Positions 8,138-15,377 of a stretch of 64,000 nt of DNA are shown one piece after another. The DNA comes from Pontibacter aydingkolensis (GTDB lineage Bacteria; Bacteroidota; Bacteroidia; Cytophagales; Hymenobacteraceae), in assembly GCF_019443125.1 (NCBI RefSeq), contig NZ_JAHYXK010000015.1, forward strand, positions 1-64,000. The letters run 5' to 3'. A program made the translations under genes and the position numbers. The notes beneath the pieces were generated by a model. It saw nothing but the letters and a program-made list of their open reading frames with translations, did not search any database and was not told where the DNA came from. The stretch's first letter is position 1. The number at the start of each line of letters is the position of its first letter.

Positions 8138-10018
8138 CTACTCCAAAATAACTTTCTCCCGCTTTGGGTATTTCACCTCGTAGTGGAGATTGATCTCCTT
8201 TTGTTGTTGTCCGTCTATGGTTAACTCCCAGGTCACTTTGCCGGTCTTGATGTCAAGTTGCCCCGATGATAGCTCTACAGGGTTAACACTAATGTCACCT
8301 ATTACCGACACCGGAATCTGGTCGAAGATTGTCAGCTTTACAGGCTGCGACTTTTTATTGCGAGCAGTTATCTTAAATCCGCGTGTCTCTACTACGTTAC
8401 TGCCAATCGTTTTTTTCCTTGAATACTGCTCTACTTTCTCCCGGCCAATAACAATGTTCTTATCCCTGCCCAACGAAATGCCCAGCGTATCCTGTAAGGA
8501 CTTCGCGTCCAGCACCGTGCGGCCTACATAAGCGTCTTCAAAGTATAAATTTGCCTCTCCCTCAAGCAAATTATATTGGTCCCAGTTAATTATTTGGGCA
8601 ACCAGGAAAGCGTCTTTGTCTAATTTGGGAATGGCATAGTATTCATAAATAGCCTCTATCTGGTGCTTTTTCAAGTCAACCTGAAGCTTTTCCCCATTCG
8701 ATTTAATGGAGTAGGGAGTTGCCACCTCAATTTCAACTGTTGTCTGGTTCTCTATCACCGTCGTCGGGACGGGATTAGCTATACTTTTACTACCCCTGAT
8801 CTGAACGCCGGCAGCCCTTCCCAGTAAACTTCTCTCAAGGCCATAGCCGGTTACCACAACTTCTGATAATTGGGTTACATCAGTCCGCATGCTAACACGT
8901 AGTTCAGGTCTGGTGATGGGCATCTCCTGGGTTACCATTCCAATAAAAGAAAATACTAGCGTGGTAGCGTTGTTTGGTAAGGTAAGGCTGTAGTTTCCAT
9001 TTACGTCGGTTACAGTGCCAATGGTGGTCCCTTTCACAACAACATTTACCCCCGGTATCGGCATGCCATCTTCAGCGCTTATTACCGTGCCTTTCACGTT
9101 CCTGATTGCACCAGCCATAGCCATTCCGTAAAGCGAGTTTTCAAAAGTAGTGTTCCGGGCATAGTTCAGGTTCCAGGTTTGTAACTCAGGAACCATTCCG
9201 CTTTGGTTCGGGTTGCCGTTCGAAAATCTTAGTTTTACATTCTTCCAATCCACGCCGGTATTCTGGAATACTTCGGCTTTATAGGTTAATTCCAGTGGGC
9301 TTTTGATGTTTTCTACCCGGATGTCATACTTCGGATACCAGCCGGCATTTGCAACTAAATAGGTAAGGCTTACTTTAGAATTAACTTGTTTCTCAGAACT
9401 GACCCTGATCTCGATTTCGCTGCCTGGCAAAGCGTTCTGGTTGTTTAACTCCTTAAGCTGTTGCTGCAGTTTGGCCTGTTGCTTTTTCTTTACTTCTATT
9501 TTGTTTTCAGTTTTTATCTCTTCCTCTTTGATCTTTGAGATCTCTGTTTCATAAAATTCGATGGCCTGTTTAAGCTGAACGATGGTGGCTCCCGCATTCT
9601 GTCCTCCTAAATTTTTGTTTTCGTTTAACAAGCTCAGCTTTTCTTTCAGAACGGATAGTCTGGCTTTATCGCGCGAAATAGCCAGTTCCAGGTCGCTGAC
9701 CAACTTGTTCAGGCTGTCAATTTTTTCGTCCTTTTTTAGTTCATCCAGAAAATTGAATTTGTGGTTTACGGATAGGATTGTAAAATCTCCACTGGCTTTT
9801 ACCTGAATGCTTTTCTCGTCAAGGTACGGCGAAAGGTTCCTGATTTTTAAGATGGTTTTTCCGGGCGGAATAGTGGTGTTTCCGGATTCAAATAGCTGCG
9901 CTCCGTTCAGGAACACCGTCACTTCGTTGATCTCTGTTTTTAACTCTTTCTCCTTAAAGGTCTGGGAGAATGCCTGCGTAACCAGGAAAAGTGAGAGGAT
10001 AGTAAATGCAAGTCTCAT
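8138..10018 (-). CDS. MuiA-like protein (DUF4139/DUF4140) with embedded carboxypeptidase-regulatory domain
   Basis: A 626-residue secreted protein with a Sec signal peptide (MRLAFTILSLFLVTQAFSQ). Residues about 25-110 form the DUF4140-like N-terminal domain (EINEVTVFLNGAQLFESG). Residues about 85-195 are a Lys/Glu/Leu-rich coiled coil. A DUF4139-like beta region follows (SLTYLVANAGWYPKYDIRVE) and resumes at the C-terminus (KITARNKKSQPVKLTIFDQIPVS). Between them, at about 307-410, is an inserted carboxypeptidase-regulatory-like domain (VKGTVISAEDGMPIPGVNVVV ... TVTDVNGNYSLTLP) ending in the SusC-like VVVTGYG and AAGVQIRG words. The name derives from mucoidy inhibitor A; molecular function is unknown. 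It is probably periplasmic or outer-membrane associated and is transcribed alone. Confidence 0.8.
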   Translation of the reverse strand: MRLAFTILSLFLVTQAFSQTFKEKELKTEINEVTVFLNGAQLFESGNTTIPPGKTILKIRNLSPYLDEKSIQVKASGDFTILSVNHKFNFLDELKKDEKIDSLNKLVSDLELAISRDKARLSVLKEKLSLLNENKNLGGQNAGATIVQLKQAIEFYETEISKIKEEEIKTENKIEVKKKQQAKLQQQLKELNNQNALPGSEIEIRVSSEKQVNSKVSLTYLVANAGWYPKYDIRVENIKSPLELTYKAEVFQNTGVDWKNVKLRFSNGNPNQSGMVPELQTWNLNYARNTTFENSLYGMAMAGAIRNVKGTVISAEDGMPIPGVNVVVKGTTIGTVTDVNGNYSLTLPNNATTLVFSFIGMVTQEMPITRPELRVSMRTDVTQLSEVVVTGYGLERSLLGRAAGVQIRGSKSIANPVPTTVIENQTTVEIEVATPYSIKSNGEKLQVDLKKHQIEAIYEYYAIPKLDKDAFLVAQIINWDQYNLLEGEANLYFEDAYVGRTVLDAKSLQDTLGISLGRDKNIVIGREKVEQYSRKKTIGSNVVETRGFKITARNKKSQPVKLTIFDQIPVSVIGDISVNPVELSSGQLDIKTGKVTWELTIDGQQQKEINLHYEVKYPKREKVILE

Positions 10019-10083
10019 AGGCTTTTTATACTATGATGCTGACTTGACATCTATTCCATAAATCTTTGGGAAATTTTTTTAGA

Positions 10084-10270
10084 GTAACGTTTAGTCTAGA
10101 TGGTGTTTCGTTGGAGGGTCGCTGTGCTCTGCAAGATTCCTCCAATGGCATCTAGACAGTGTTGGACGAGGTTGTTCTCCCTTTTTCCAAGTAAGGACTG
10201 CGAGTAATTTTTTCTTTTTTTATTTAGGGAGAACAACCTGCATGGTTGGGTTATTTTCTCCTCTTAAATT
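10084..10270. repeat. Two stem-loops upstream of MuiA-like gene
   Basis: The first stem-loop is at 10095-10156: TCTAGATGGTGTTTCGTTGG opposite CCTCCAATGGCATCTAGA, imperfect. The second has perfect 14-base arms AGGTTGTTCTCCCT (10169-10182) and AGGGAGAACAACCT (10226-10239) around an AT-rich loop with a T-run. No coding frame fits. The second could act as a transcription terminator in either direction. Confidence 0.6.
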
Positions 10271-10272
10271 CC

Positions 10273-10660
10273 TTTTTAAGTGGCGCTTTAGCCGCAGGCA
10301 ATGCCGTTAATGTTGTATTGGCGACGTTGCCAGAGGCGTCGGGCTCCGGGCTGGCCACCCAAAGGAAAGACTGACTCTATCATGGGCCTCTCTATTGCAG
10401 GCAACTCTCTGGAAAAGAGCCACCCGTGCCGAAGCTAGCCCCTTGACTTTGTCATTTCCCAAGTATAACTTCGCCCCACCAAAGTCTTGCCTGGACGCCC
10501 CCGTCCGAAAGCCGAGGCTTTCTCCCGGCACCGCCCAGGCAAGACTTCGGGTCAGAAACTCCATTTCTTCCTTTGGCTCTTTTTCTGAGCGTTGCCCGCT
10601 TTAGTGGCCTTTGATGCCCTCCAGCCCCTGAAAAGCCTGAAAGACACGCCACTTTTAAAA
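10273..10660. repeat. GC-rich structured non-coding element, about 390 bp
   Basis: The ends are near-inverted (TTTTTAAGTGGCG at 10273-10285 and CGCCACTTTTAAAA at 10647-10660). Inside, AAGTCTTGCCTGG (10482-10494) faces CCAGGCAAGACTT (10545-10557), with a smaller GAAAGCCGAGGCTTTC hairpin nested between them, giving a long branched stem. Base composition is richer in G+C than the flanks. Short open frames on both strands have arginine/proline-rich, low-complexity translations and overlap the stems, so I treat the block as non-coding. It may be a mobile or structured-RNA element. Confidence 0.55.
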
Positions 10661-10702
10661 TCTGAAAATAATCCCAATCACGGCCAACTAGTAGCTAAAC
10701 GG

Positions 10703-10752
10703 AAGTCTATTCGGCTTATCTGTCAATTTTAACAGATAAGCCGAATAGACTT
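10703..10752. terminator. 21-bp perfect stem-loop downstream of the 207-residue gene
   Basis: Arms 10703-10723 and 10732-10752 are exact complements (core TTCGGCTTATCTGT) with an 8-base AT loop. It sits 35 bp beyond the stop of the minus-strand gene at 10788. There is no clear T-run on either side, so termination is likely but not certain. Confidence 0.6.
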
Positions 10753-10787
10753 TATGTTAAATATAGAAAATTAAATATAAACTACAA

Positions 10788-11411
10788 TCACAGCCTCATC
10801 CTGACCCCCAGCGCCAGTTTAAAGATTTTGGCAGGGCTCAGGTATTTTGGGTTTTGGATGTAGGAAATAAGATACTCCATACTGGAGCCAAACTCATAGT
10901 ATGCTGAGAATTTATTTAGCTTGTTAATCCTGGTAAAGTCTATCTGTCCGCCTAAAAGTATACTCCCGTGCAGGGCAGTCGGGAAGCCATAGTAGCCTTT
11001 TATATACTTATCGCCGGGCTCCTTTACAAAATAGTCGCTACCAAAAGTATAGCTAACCTGAGCTCCAATCCGTAGTGGTTGCCAGTCTATGGCCTTTAAC
11101 TGTATTGGTTTAACAGGCCGGTAAGTTACTTTGATGGCAGAAGTTACAATCCTGTCGCCACCTATACTTTCAGGTAGGTACCCCAAAAAAAGGTCAGTTT
11201 CCAGTTTTTCGTTAAAGAAAGTACGCCCTACGCCAGCCGATAAAAAACCAATGCCGCCGGCAAACTGTGCTTTAAGGTGGTAAGCAGAAGCAGCAGGAGA
11301 GGCAAGAGTAGTTGTCTCGACAGTATCGGCTGTCTGCTCCTGTGCAAAGCCAGGTACATAGGTTGCGAGGCAGAGAAGCAGTGATAGTATACAAGTATAG
11401 AACAGCTTCAT
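10788..11411 (-). CDS. Secreted protein of unknown function, probable outer-membrane barrel
   Basis: A 207-residue protein with a clear Sec signal peptide (MKLFYTCILSLLLCLATYVPGFAQ). The mature part has alternating, aromatic-rich short strands (ETDLFLGYLPES, TSAIKVTYRPVK, LRIGAQVSYTFGSDYF, FSAYYEFGSSMEYL) and ends in KLALGVRMRL, a terminal beta-strand typical of small outer-membrane barrels. I do not recognise a named family. It lies one base after the stop of the metallophosphoesterase lipoprotein, so the two are an operon. A strong hairpin follows. The link suggests a shared envelope role, but no function can be assigned. Confidence 0.75.
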   Translation of the reverse strand: MKLFYTCILSLLLCLATYVPGFAQEQTADTVETTTLASPAASAYHLKAQFAGGIGFLSAGVGRTFFNEKLETDLFLGYLPESIGGDRIVTSAIKVTYRPVKPIQLKAIDWQPLRIGAQVSYTFGSDYFVKEPGDKYIKGYYGFPTALHGSILLGGQIDFTRINKLNKFSAYYEFGSSMEYLISYIQNPKYLSPAKIFKLALGVRMRL

Positions 11412-11412
11412 G

Positions 11413-12228
11413 TTAATAGTCTATCCTTTTTATATCAAAACCATCAGCCCATACTTTAAGGTAGGTATAGCCTCTTTTTTTAACAGTAGTAGTACCGTGG
11501 TATACGATGCCATTGTCGTAGATGTGGCCCGTATGAAAGTTGTGTATGTGGCCAAATAAACTCAGCTTAACCTTTTTGCTCGTTTCCAGCACGTTCTGGT
11601 AAGCATCCTCCAGGCTCCTGTCGAAGTCGCCGTCGTGTGGCGGTACATGCGAAACTACAATGGCCTGAGCAAAGTCTTCGTCTTCACGCTGGTAAAGCTC
11701 TTTGCTTAGCCATCCTATGTCTGGCACCTGGCCGTTAAAACCGTACTCGCGGCTGTTGGTATCTACAAATACAAACTTGGTATGGCCATAGGAAAACGAA
11801 TAGTTAAGCGGACCATACATCTGCTGGTACACTTTGCTGCCATTGGCCAGCAGGTCGTGGTTACCAACCACAGTCAGGTAGGGCCATTCAAGGTGCTCCA
11901 TAATATCGTGCACCCACTTGTGCTCCTGAGTTAAACCGAAGTCAGAGATATCGCCCTGGTGTATCACAAAGTCAATGTTTTCAAAGGTGTTGGCGTGCTT
12001 TACAAAATCTACAGCATCGTCGTAAAAGCGCTGGGTATCTCCCATTACAAGTATGCGGAGTGTATCGCCGGGTTGTTGCTGTAGCAGGCGGGCAAGGTTT
12101 TTCGCTGTAAGGTCGCGTTCGTGGCTTTCGAGCCTGATCTGGTTGGGGTGATATTCGAAAAGATCATCGCAGGAAGTAAGACCCAGGCTTAAAAGCCCGA
12201 GTAAAACCAGGTACTTCATTTTTTTCAT
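11413..12228 (-). CDS. Metallophosphoesterase lipoprotein
   Basis: A 271-residue calcineurin-type phosphoesterase. The N-terminus is a lipoprotein signal (YLVLLGLLSLGLTSCDD, cysteine at about residue 20). The dimetal site is complete: MGDTQ, HQGDISDFG, VVGNHDL, VVSHVPPHDGDFD and FGHIHNFHTGH. Proteins of this kind hydrolyse phosphomonoesters or diesters outside the cytoplasm. It is the first gene of a two-gene minus-strand operon with the barrel-like protein downstream (one base apart). Substrate is unknown; the metal-binding motifs make the enzymatic class secure. Confidence 0.88.
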   Translation of the reverse strand: MKKMKYLVLLGLLSLGLTSCDDLFEYHPNQIRLESHERDLTAKNLARLLQQQPGDTLRILVMGDTQRFYDDAVDFVKHANTFENIDFVIHQGDISDFGLTQEHKWVHDIMEHLEWPYLTVVGNHDLLANGSKVYQQMYGPLNYSFSYGHTKFVFVDTNSREYGFNGQVPDIGWLSKELYQREDEDFAQAIVVSHVPPHDGDFDRSLEDAYQNVLETSKKVKLSLFGHIHNFHTGHIYDNGIVYHGTTTVKKRGYTYLKVWADGFDIKRIDY

Positions 12229-12456
12229 AGTTGTAGGGTAGCGGTTGCATTATTTTAAAATCTATACGGACTAAAAAGCCGGATAGCATTTGGGAACACC
12301 TCTAAGCATTAATCCTGCTTTAAGGCTGGCACGTAAAACTTTTAGTGATACTCCATGAGGTGCACCAATTACTAGTTTTACGAAGGTTTGTACTTAAAGT
12401 GTTAAGCGGTAAACAGGCATTACCTGATTATGTTTGGCATAAAGTATAACTGCAAC

Positions 12457-13038
12457 TTAGTTATCCAGGCTCCAGAACTGGCCGTCAGTTGTCTGGAAAA
12501 ATACCAGGCCATGCTTTTTAGCGTAGTAAACTTCATTGATCTTATCTGTCCGGCCTGGCGGCAGGTAAAACTTTACGCGTAATACCCTGTCGTAGGTTAC
12601 CTCATCTAACGTAAGGTTGTTTATCAACTCGGCTTCTACCTGGTACTTATCCAGGTAATCGTCGGCAGCGGTTTTGCCGGTTAAAAGGGCTACAAAATTA
12701 TCAGTAAAGTCTTGTTCTCCAATGTTTCTGATAGCCAGAATATTGTTTTCCGCCAGCACTACAAAGCCCAGATCATTTTGCTTGCCCTGATATGTAAGCA
12801 GGTAGTATTCATACTTTTTATCACCGGTTGGGCCTGTTAAAGTGCGTGTGTCTTTTTTAACCGAAATGGTAAGCTCTTCTTTCTCGCCAGTATGGCTGGT
12901 AAAATTCAGTTTTGTGTCTGATTTGGTTTGCAGCCATTCTTCTGTCTGTTCGGTAATACGCAGCGTGTCTTTTTTGCAGGAGCTTAACGCAAGCAGCATA
13001 CAGCAGAGCAGGTATGTAAAGTATAAACCAGGTTTCAT
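12457..13038 (-). CDS. Lipoprotein of unknown function
   Basis: I place the start at the ATG at 13038 because it gives a clean lipoprotein signal (MKPGLYFTYLLCCMLLALSSC, then KKD); an ATG further upstream at 13092 would put 18 unlikely residues before it. The mature 170-odd residues are rich in Lys/Asp/Glu and beta-type segments (YEYYLLTYQGKQNDLGFVVL, VLRVKFYLPP) and end in FFQTTDGQFWSLDN. I recognise no family. It is monocistronic, with about 230 bp of plain spacer to the metallophosphoesterase gene. Confidence 0.7.
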   Translation of the reverse strand: MKPGLYFTYLLCCMLLALSSCKKDTLRITEQTEEWLQTKSDTKLNFTSHTGEKEELTISVKKDTRTLTGPTGDKKYEYYLLTYQGKQNDLGFVVLAENNILAIRNIGEQDFTDNFVALLTGKTAADDYLDKYQVEAELINNLTLDEVTYDRVLRVKFYLPPGRTDKINEVYYAKKHGLVFFQTTDGQFWSLDN

Positions 13039-13128
13039 AAAATGGTTGTAAGATATATCTGTTAGATACTTTATACGGGCAGATGGTTGCATGGGAGGTG
13101 TAAAGTAAAATTAAGAATAGCTGCTAAA

Positions 13129-13250
13129 AAGACCTCACAGCGTCTGTAACTTGTCCCGAAATACCCCGGGAGACCTGTGAGCGCCTGCGCCAAAGGCTTT
13201 GCTTCTTAGCTACCAAGACACTCACAGGTAATTAAGACACTGTGAGGTCA
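13129..13250. repeat. Long imperfect hairpin repeat (GACCTCACAG family)
   Basis: Begins GACCTCACAGCGTCTG and ends AAGACACTGTGAGGTC; inner words GACCTGTGAGCG and CACTCACAGGT also pair. A second copy of the same design is at 36671-36768. The two-stem layout resembles dispersed REP-type palindromes. Confidence 0.8.
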
Positions 13251-13410
13251 TCTCTGAATGAATCTATAAAATCCCCCGAATCACCGGTTCGGACATTTTG
13301 GCGCAAAGTATAGCTTTGGCTTTTTGTTTGAAGAGTGCTTAGCTTTACAAACAGCAAGTGCAGCCCAAATGCAGCAGTTGCGTATGTTTAATCTGACCAA
13401 GTATAAAAAG

Positions 13411-13953
13411 ATGACTAAAATAAGATCTACCACAGTCTGCGGAATTTTTCATAACGGCGAAGTAGCCCTGGGTGCCGACGGACAGGCTACCATGGACAAG
13501 CACATTGCCAAAAGCAATGTAAAGAAAATCCGTAAGCTGTTGGATGGAAAGATTGTTACAGGTTTTGCCGGCTCAACTGCTGATGCCTTTACTTTGCTGG
13601 AGCGTTTTGAGGAAAAACTGAACGCTTACCAGAGCAACATGAAACGTGCTGCCATTGAGTTGGCCAAAGACTGGCGCAAAGACCAGTACCTCCGCAAACT
13701 GGAGGCTATGATGGTTGTTGCCAACAAAGATGAACTCCTCATCATTTCAGGTACTGGCGATGTGCTGGAGCCGGATAACCAGATCGCTGCCATCGGCTCG
13801 GGTAGTATGTATGCCCACGCTGCCGCTTTGGCACTAAAAAAGCATGCCCCACATTTATCGGCAGAAGAGATGGTGCGCGAGTCGCTCAACATTGCTGCTG
13901 ATATCTGCATTTACACTAACCATAACCTGATCATTGAAACACCTGCTAAGTAG
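13411..13953 (+). CDS. hslV: ATP-dependent protease proteolytic subunit HslV
   Basis: HslV forms the double-ring threonine peptidase that works with the HslU unfoldase. I start at ATG 13411 (MTKIRSTTVCGIFHNGE), which gives 180 residues; an earlier in-frame ATG at 13324 adds an unlike leader. The nucleophile should be Thr7 after removal of MTKIRS. Conserved stretches GADGQAT, GFAGSTADAFTLLERFE, ELAKDWR, LRKLEA and GSGSMYA...ICIYTNH are all present. hslU is not adjacent, unlike in many bacteria. A possible -7 box TAGCTTTG is at 13311-13318, without a good -33 partner. A repeat element starts about 12 bp after the stop. Confidence 0.93.
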   Translation: MTKIRSTTVCGIFHNGEVALGADGQATMDKHIAKSNVKKIRKLLDGKIVTGFAGSTADAFTLLERFEEKLNAYQSNMKRAAIELAKDWRKDQYLRKLEAMMVVANKDELLIISGTGDVLEPDNQIAAIGSGSMYAHAAALALKKHAPHLSAEEMVRESLNIAADICIYTNHNLIIETPAK

Positions 13954-13964
13954 GAGGAGTTGGT

Positions 13965-14233
13965 TATTAGTTGCTGGTTATTCGTTATTGGGAAATGTAG
14001 AGACGCAATACTTTGCGTCTTGTCTGCTACAGAGCGATAGATTTTGTTAATCGTTGTTGGTTAATCGTTGTTAGCAGAGAAGAAATTGTTTTTACCTGTA
14101 GGCTAAATTGAGGGGCATTTCAAATATCATTTTTAACCTTATGCATTCGAATAACGAATAACGATAATTGAATTGCGAAACTCATTACCAGAACAAAAAA
14201 ACCAATAACGAATAACCAATAACCAATAACAAA
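13965..14233. repeat. Inverted-repeat-bounded element of the ACGCAA family
   Basis: The left end is GGTTATTCGTTATTGG, followed by GTAGAGACGCAATACTTTGC and GTCTTGTCTGCTACA. The right end has the inverted words CGAATAACGAATAACG and CCAATAACGAATAACC. It fills the spacer from just after hslV to just before the next gene and has no coding capacity. Related copies: 36477-36850, 47500-47820, and ends at 4943-5033, 26659-26690 and about 59670-59700. Confidence 0.7.
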
Positions 14234-14297
14234 ATAAGTCTTACCTTTGCCGCCTCGTGCTGCTATGTATGGCAGTACTGGCCTAAAGCAAACTACT

Positions 14298-15269
14298 ATG
14301 GAAGTATCAAATTTCTTAAAGAAACACTACAAGCACTTTAACGCCGCATCGCTGATTGATGCCGCCGAAGGGTACAAAACACATCTGAACAACAGTGGTA
14401 AAATGCTGGTAACGCTGGCTGGTGCCATGTCTACAGCAGAAATGGGTATTATACTTGCCGAGATGATCCGCCAGGATAAGATCCACGCGATTTCGTGTAC
14501 AGGTGCTAACCTGGAAGAAGACATCTTTAACCTGGTGGCCCACGACTTTTATGAGCGCGTGCCGCATTATAGAGAGCTTTCTGCCGCTGATGAAGAAGAG
14601 TTGCTAAGCCGCCACCTGAACCGTGTTACCGATACGTGTATCCCGGAAGAGGAAGCCATGCGTCGTTTAGAGCACACGGTACTTAAGTATTGGGTTAAAG
14701 CAGATGAGGCCGGTGAATCATACTTCCCGCACGAGTTCTTTTACCAGATACTGTTAAGCGGTGATTTGGAGCAATACTACCAGATTGACCCAAAGAACAG
14801 CTGGATGCTGGAGGCTGCCAAAAAGAACCTGCCTATTATCTGCCCGGGCTGGGAAGACTCAACCTTGGGTAACATTTACGCAGGCCACGTGATCAGCGGC
14901 GACGTAAAGAACGTGCATACCGTTAAAACAGGTATACAGTATATGATGGAGCTTGCCGAATGGTATACCAACACAGCTAAAGAGGAGTCTACGATTGGCT
15001 TCTTCCAGATTGGCGGTGGTATTGCCGGCGATTTCCCGATTTGTGTGGTACCAATGCTGCACCAGGATCTGCAGCGCGACGGTGTTCCATTGTGGGGTTA
15101 CTTTGCCCAGATATCAGACTCAACAACCAGTTACGGCTCATATTCCGGCGCTGTGCCAAACGAGAAAATTACCTGGGGTAAACTAGGTAAAGAAACACCT
15201 AAGTATATGATCGAATCGGATGCTACTATTGTGGCCCCTCTGATTTTTGCTTTGGTGCTGGATATGTAA
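14298..15269 (+). CDS. Deoxyhypusine synthase family protein
   Basis: A 323-residue NAD-dependent enzyme of the deoxyhypusine synthase fold, starting at ATG 14298 (MEVSNFLKKHYKHFN). Family landmarks are MLVTLAGAMSTAEMGIILAEMI, ISCTGANLEEDIFN, PIICPGWEDSTLGN, IGGGIAGDFPICV, and the active-site WGKLG near the C-terminus with the lysine that carries the aminobutyl group in the eukaryotic enzyme. Bacteria lack eIF5A, so the real reaction is probably on a polyamine, such as homospermidine or a related product. No polyamine genes are adjacent. A possible -7 box TACCTTTG is at 14242-14249. A 28-bp terminator follows. Confidence 0.85.
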   Translation: MEVSNFLKKHYKHFNAASLIDAAEGYKTHLNNSGKMLVTLAGAMSTAEMGIILAEMIRQDKIHAISCTGANLEEDIFNLVAHDFYERVPHYRELSAADEEELLSRHLNRVTDTCIPEEEAMRRLEHTVLKYWVKADEAGESYFPHEFFYQILLSGDLEQYYQIDPKNSWMLEAAKKNLPIICPGWEDSTLGNIYAGHVISGDVKNVHTVKTGIQYMMELAEWYTNTAKEESTIGFFQIGGGIAGDFPICVVPMLHQDLQRDGVPLWGYFAQISDSTTSYGSYSGAVPNEKITWGKLGKETPKYMIESDATIVAPLIFALVLDM

Positions 15270-15281
15270 CAATCGCTAAGT

Positions 15282-15341
15282 ATACAATATAAAACAAAAG
15301 CCCGGCAACCTGTGTTGCCGGGCTTTTGTTTTATATTGTAT
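15282..15341. terminator. 28-bp perfect bidirectional-type terminator hairpin
   Basis: Arms 15282-15309 and 15314-15341 are exact complements around the tetraloop CTGT; the core is AAAAGCCCGGCAAC with A/T-rich outer arms, giving T-rich tracts on both strands. It follows the deoxyhypusine-synthase-like gene by 12 bp. The promoter of the next gene begins inside its right arm. Confidence 0.9.
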
Positions 15342-15355
15342 TTACTATATTTTTG
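15325..15355 (+). promoter_or_regulatory. Bacteroidota-type promoter overlapping a terminator
   Basis: TTTG at 15325-15328, 19 bases, then TATTTTTG at 15348-15355, an exact fit to TTTG-N19-TAnnTTTG. The start of transcription would be near 15362, only about 16 bases before the ATG of the next gene. The -33 box lies within the right arm of the preceding terminator. Confidence 0.75.
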
Positions 15356-15377
15356 AGTTTAAACTTCAATCTTTTTT

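Noticed and set aside
10307..10564. 85-codon minus-strand frame in the GC-rich element
   Set aside because: Overlaps the stem-loops and has low-complexity arginine/alanine content; better explained by the structured element.
13311..13318. TAGCTTTG as an hslV promoter
   Set aside because: Fits the -7 box but has no TTTG at 19 bases; kept only as a remark.
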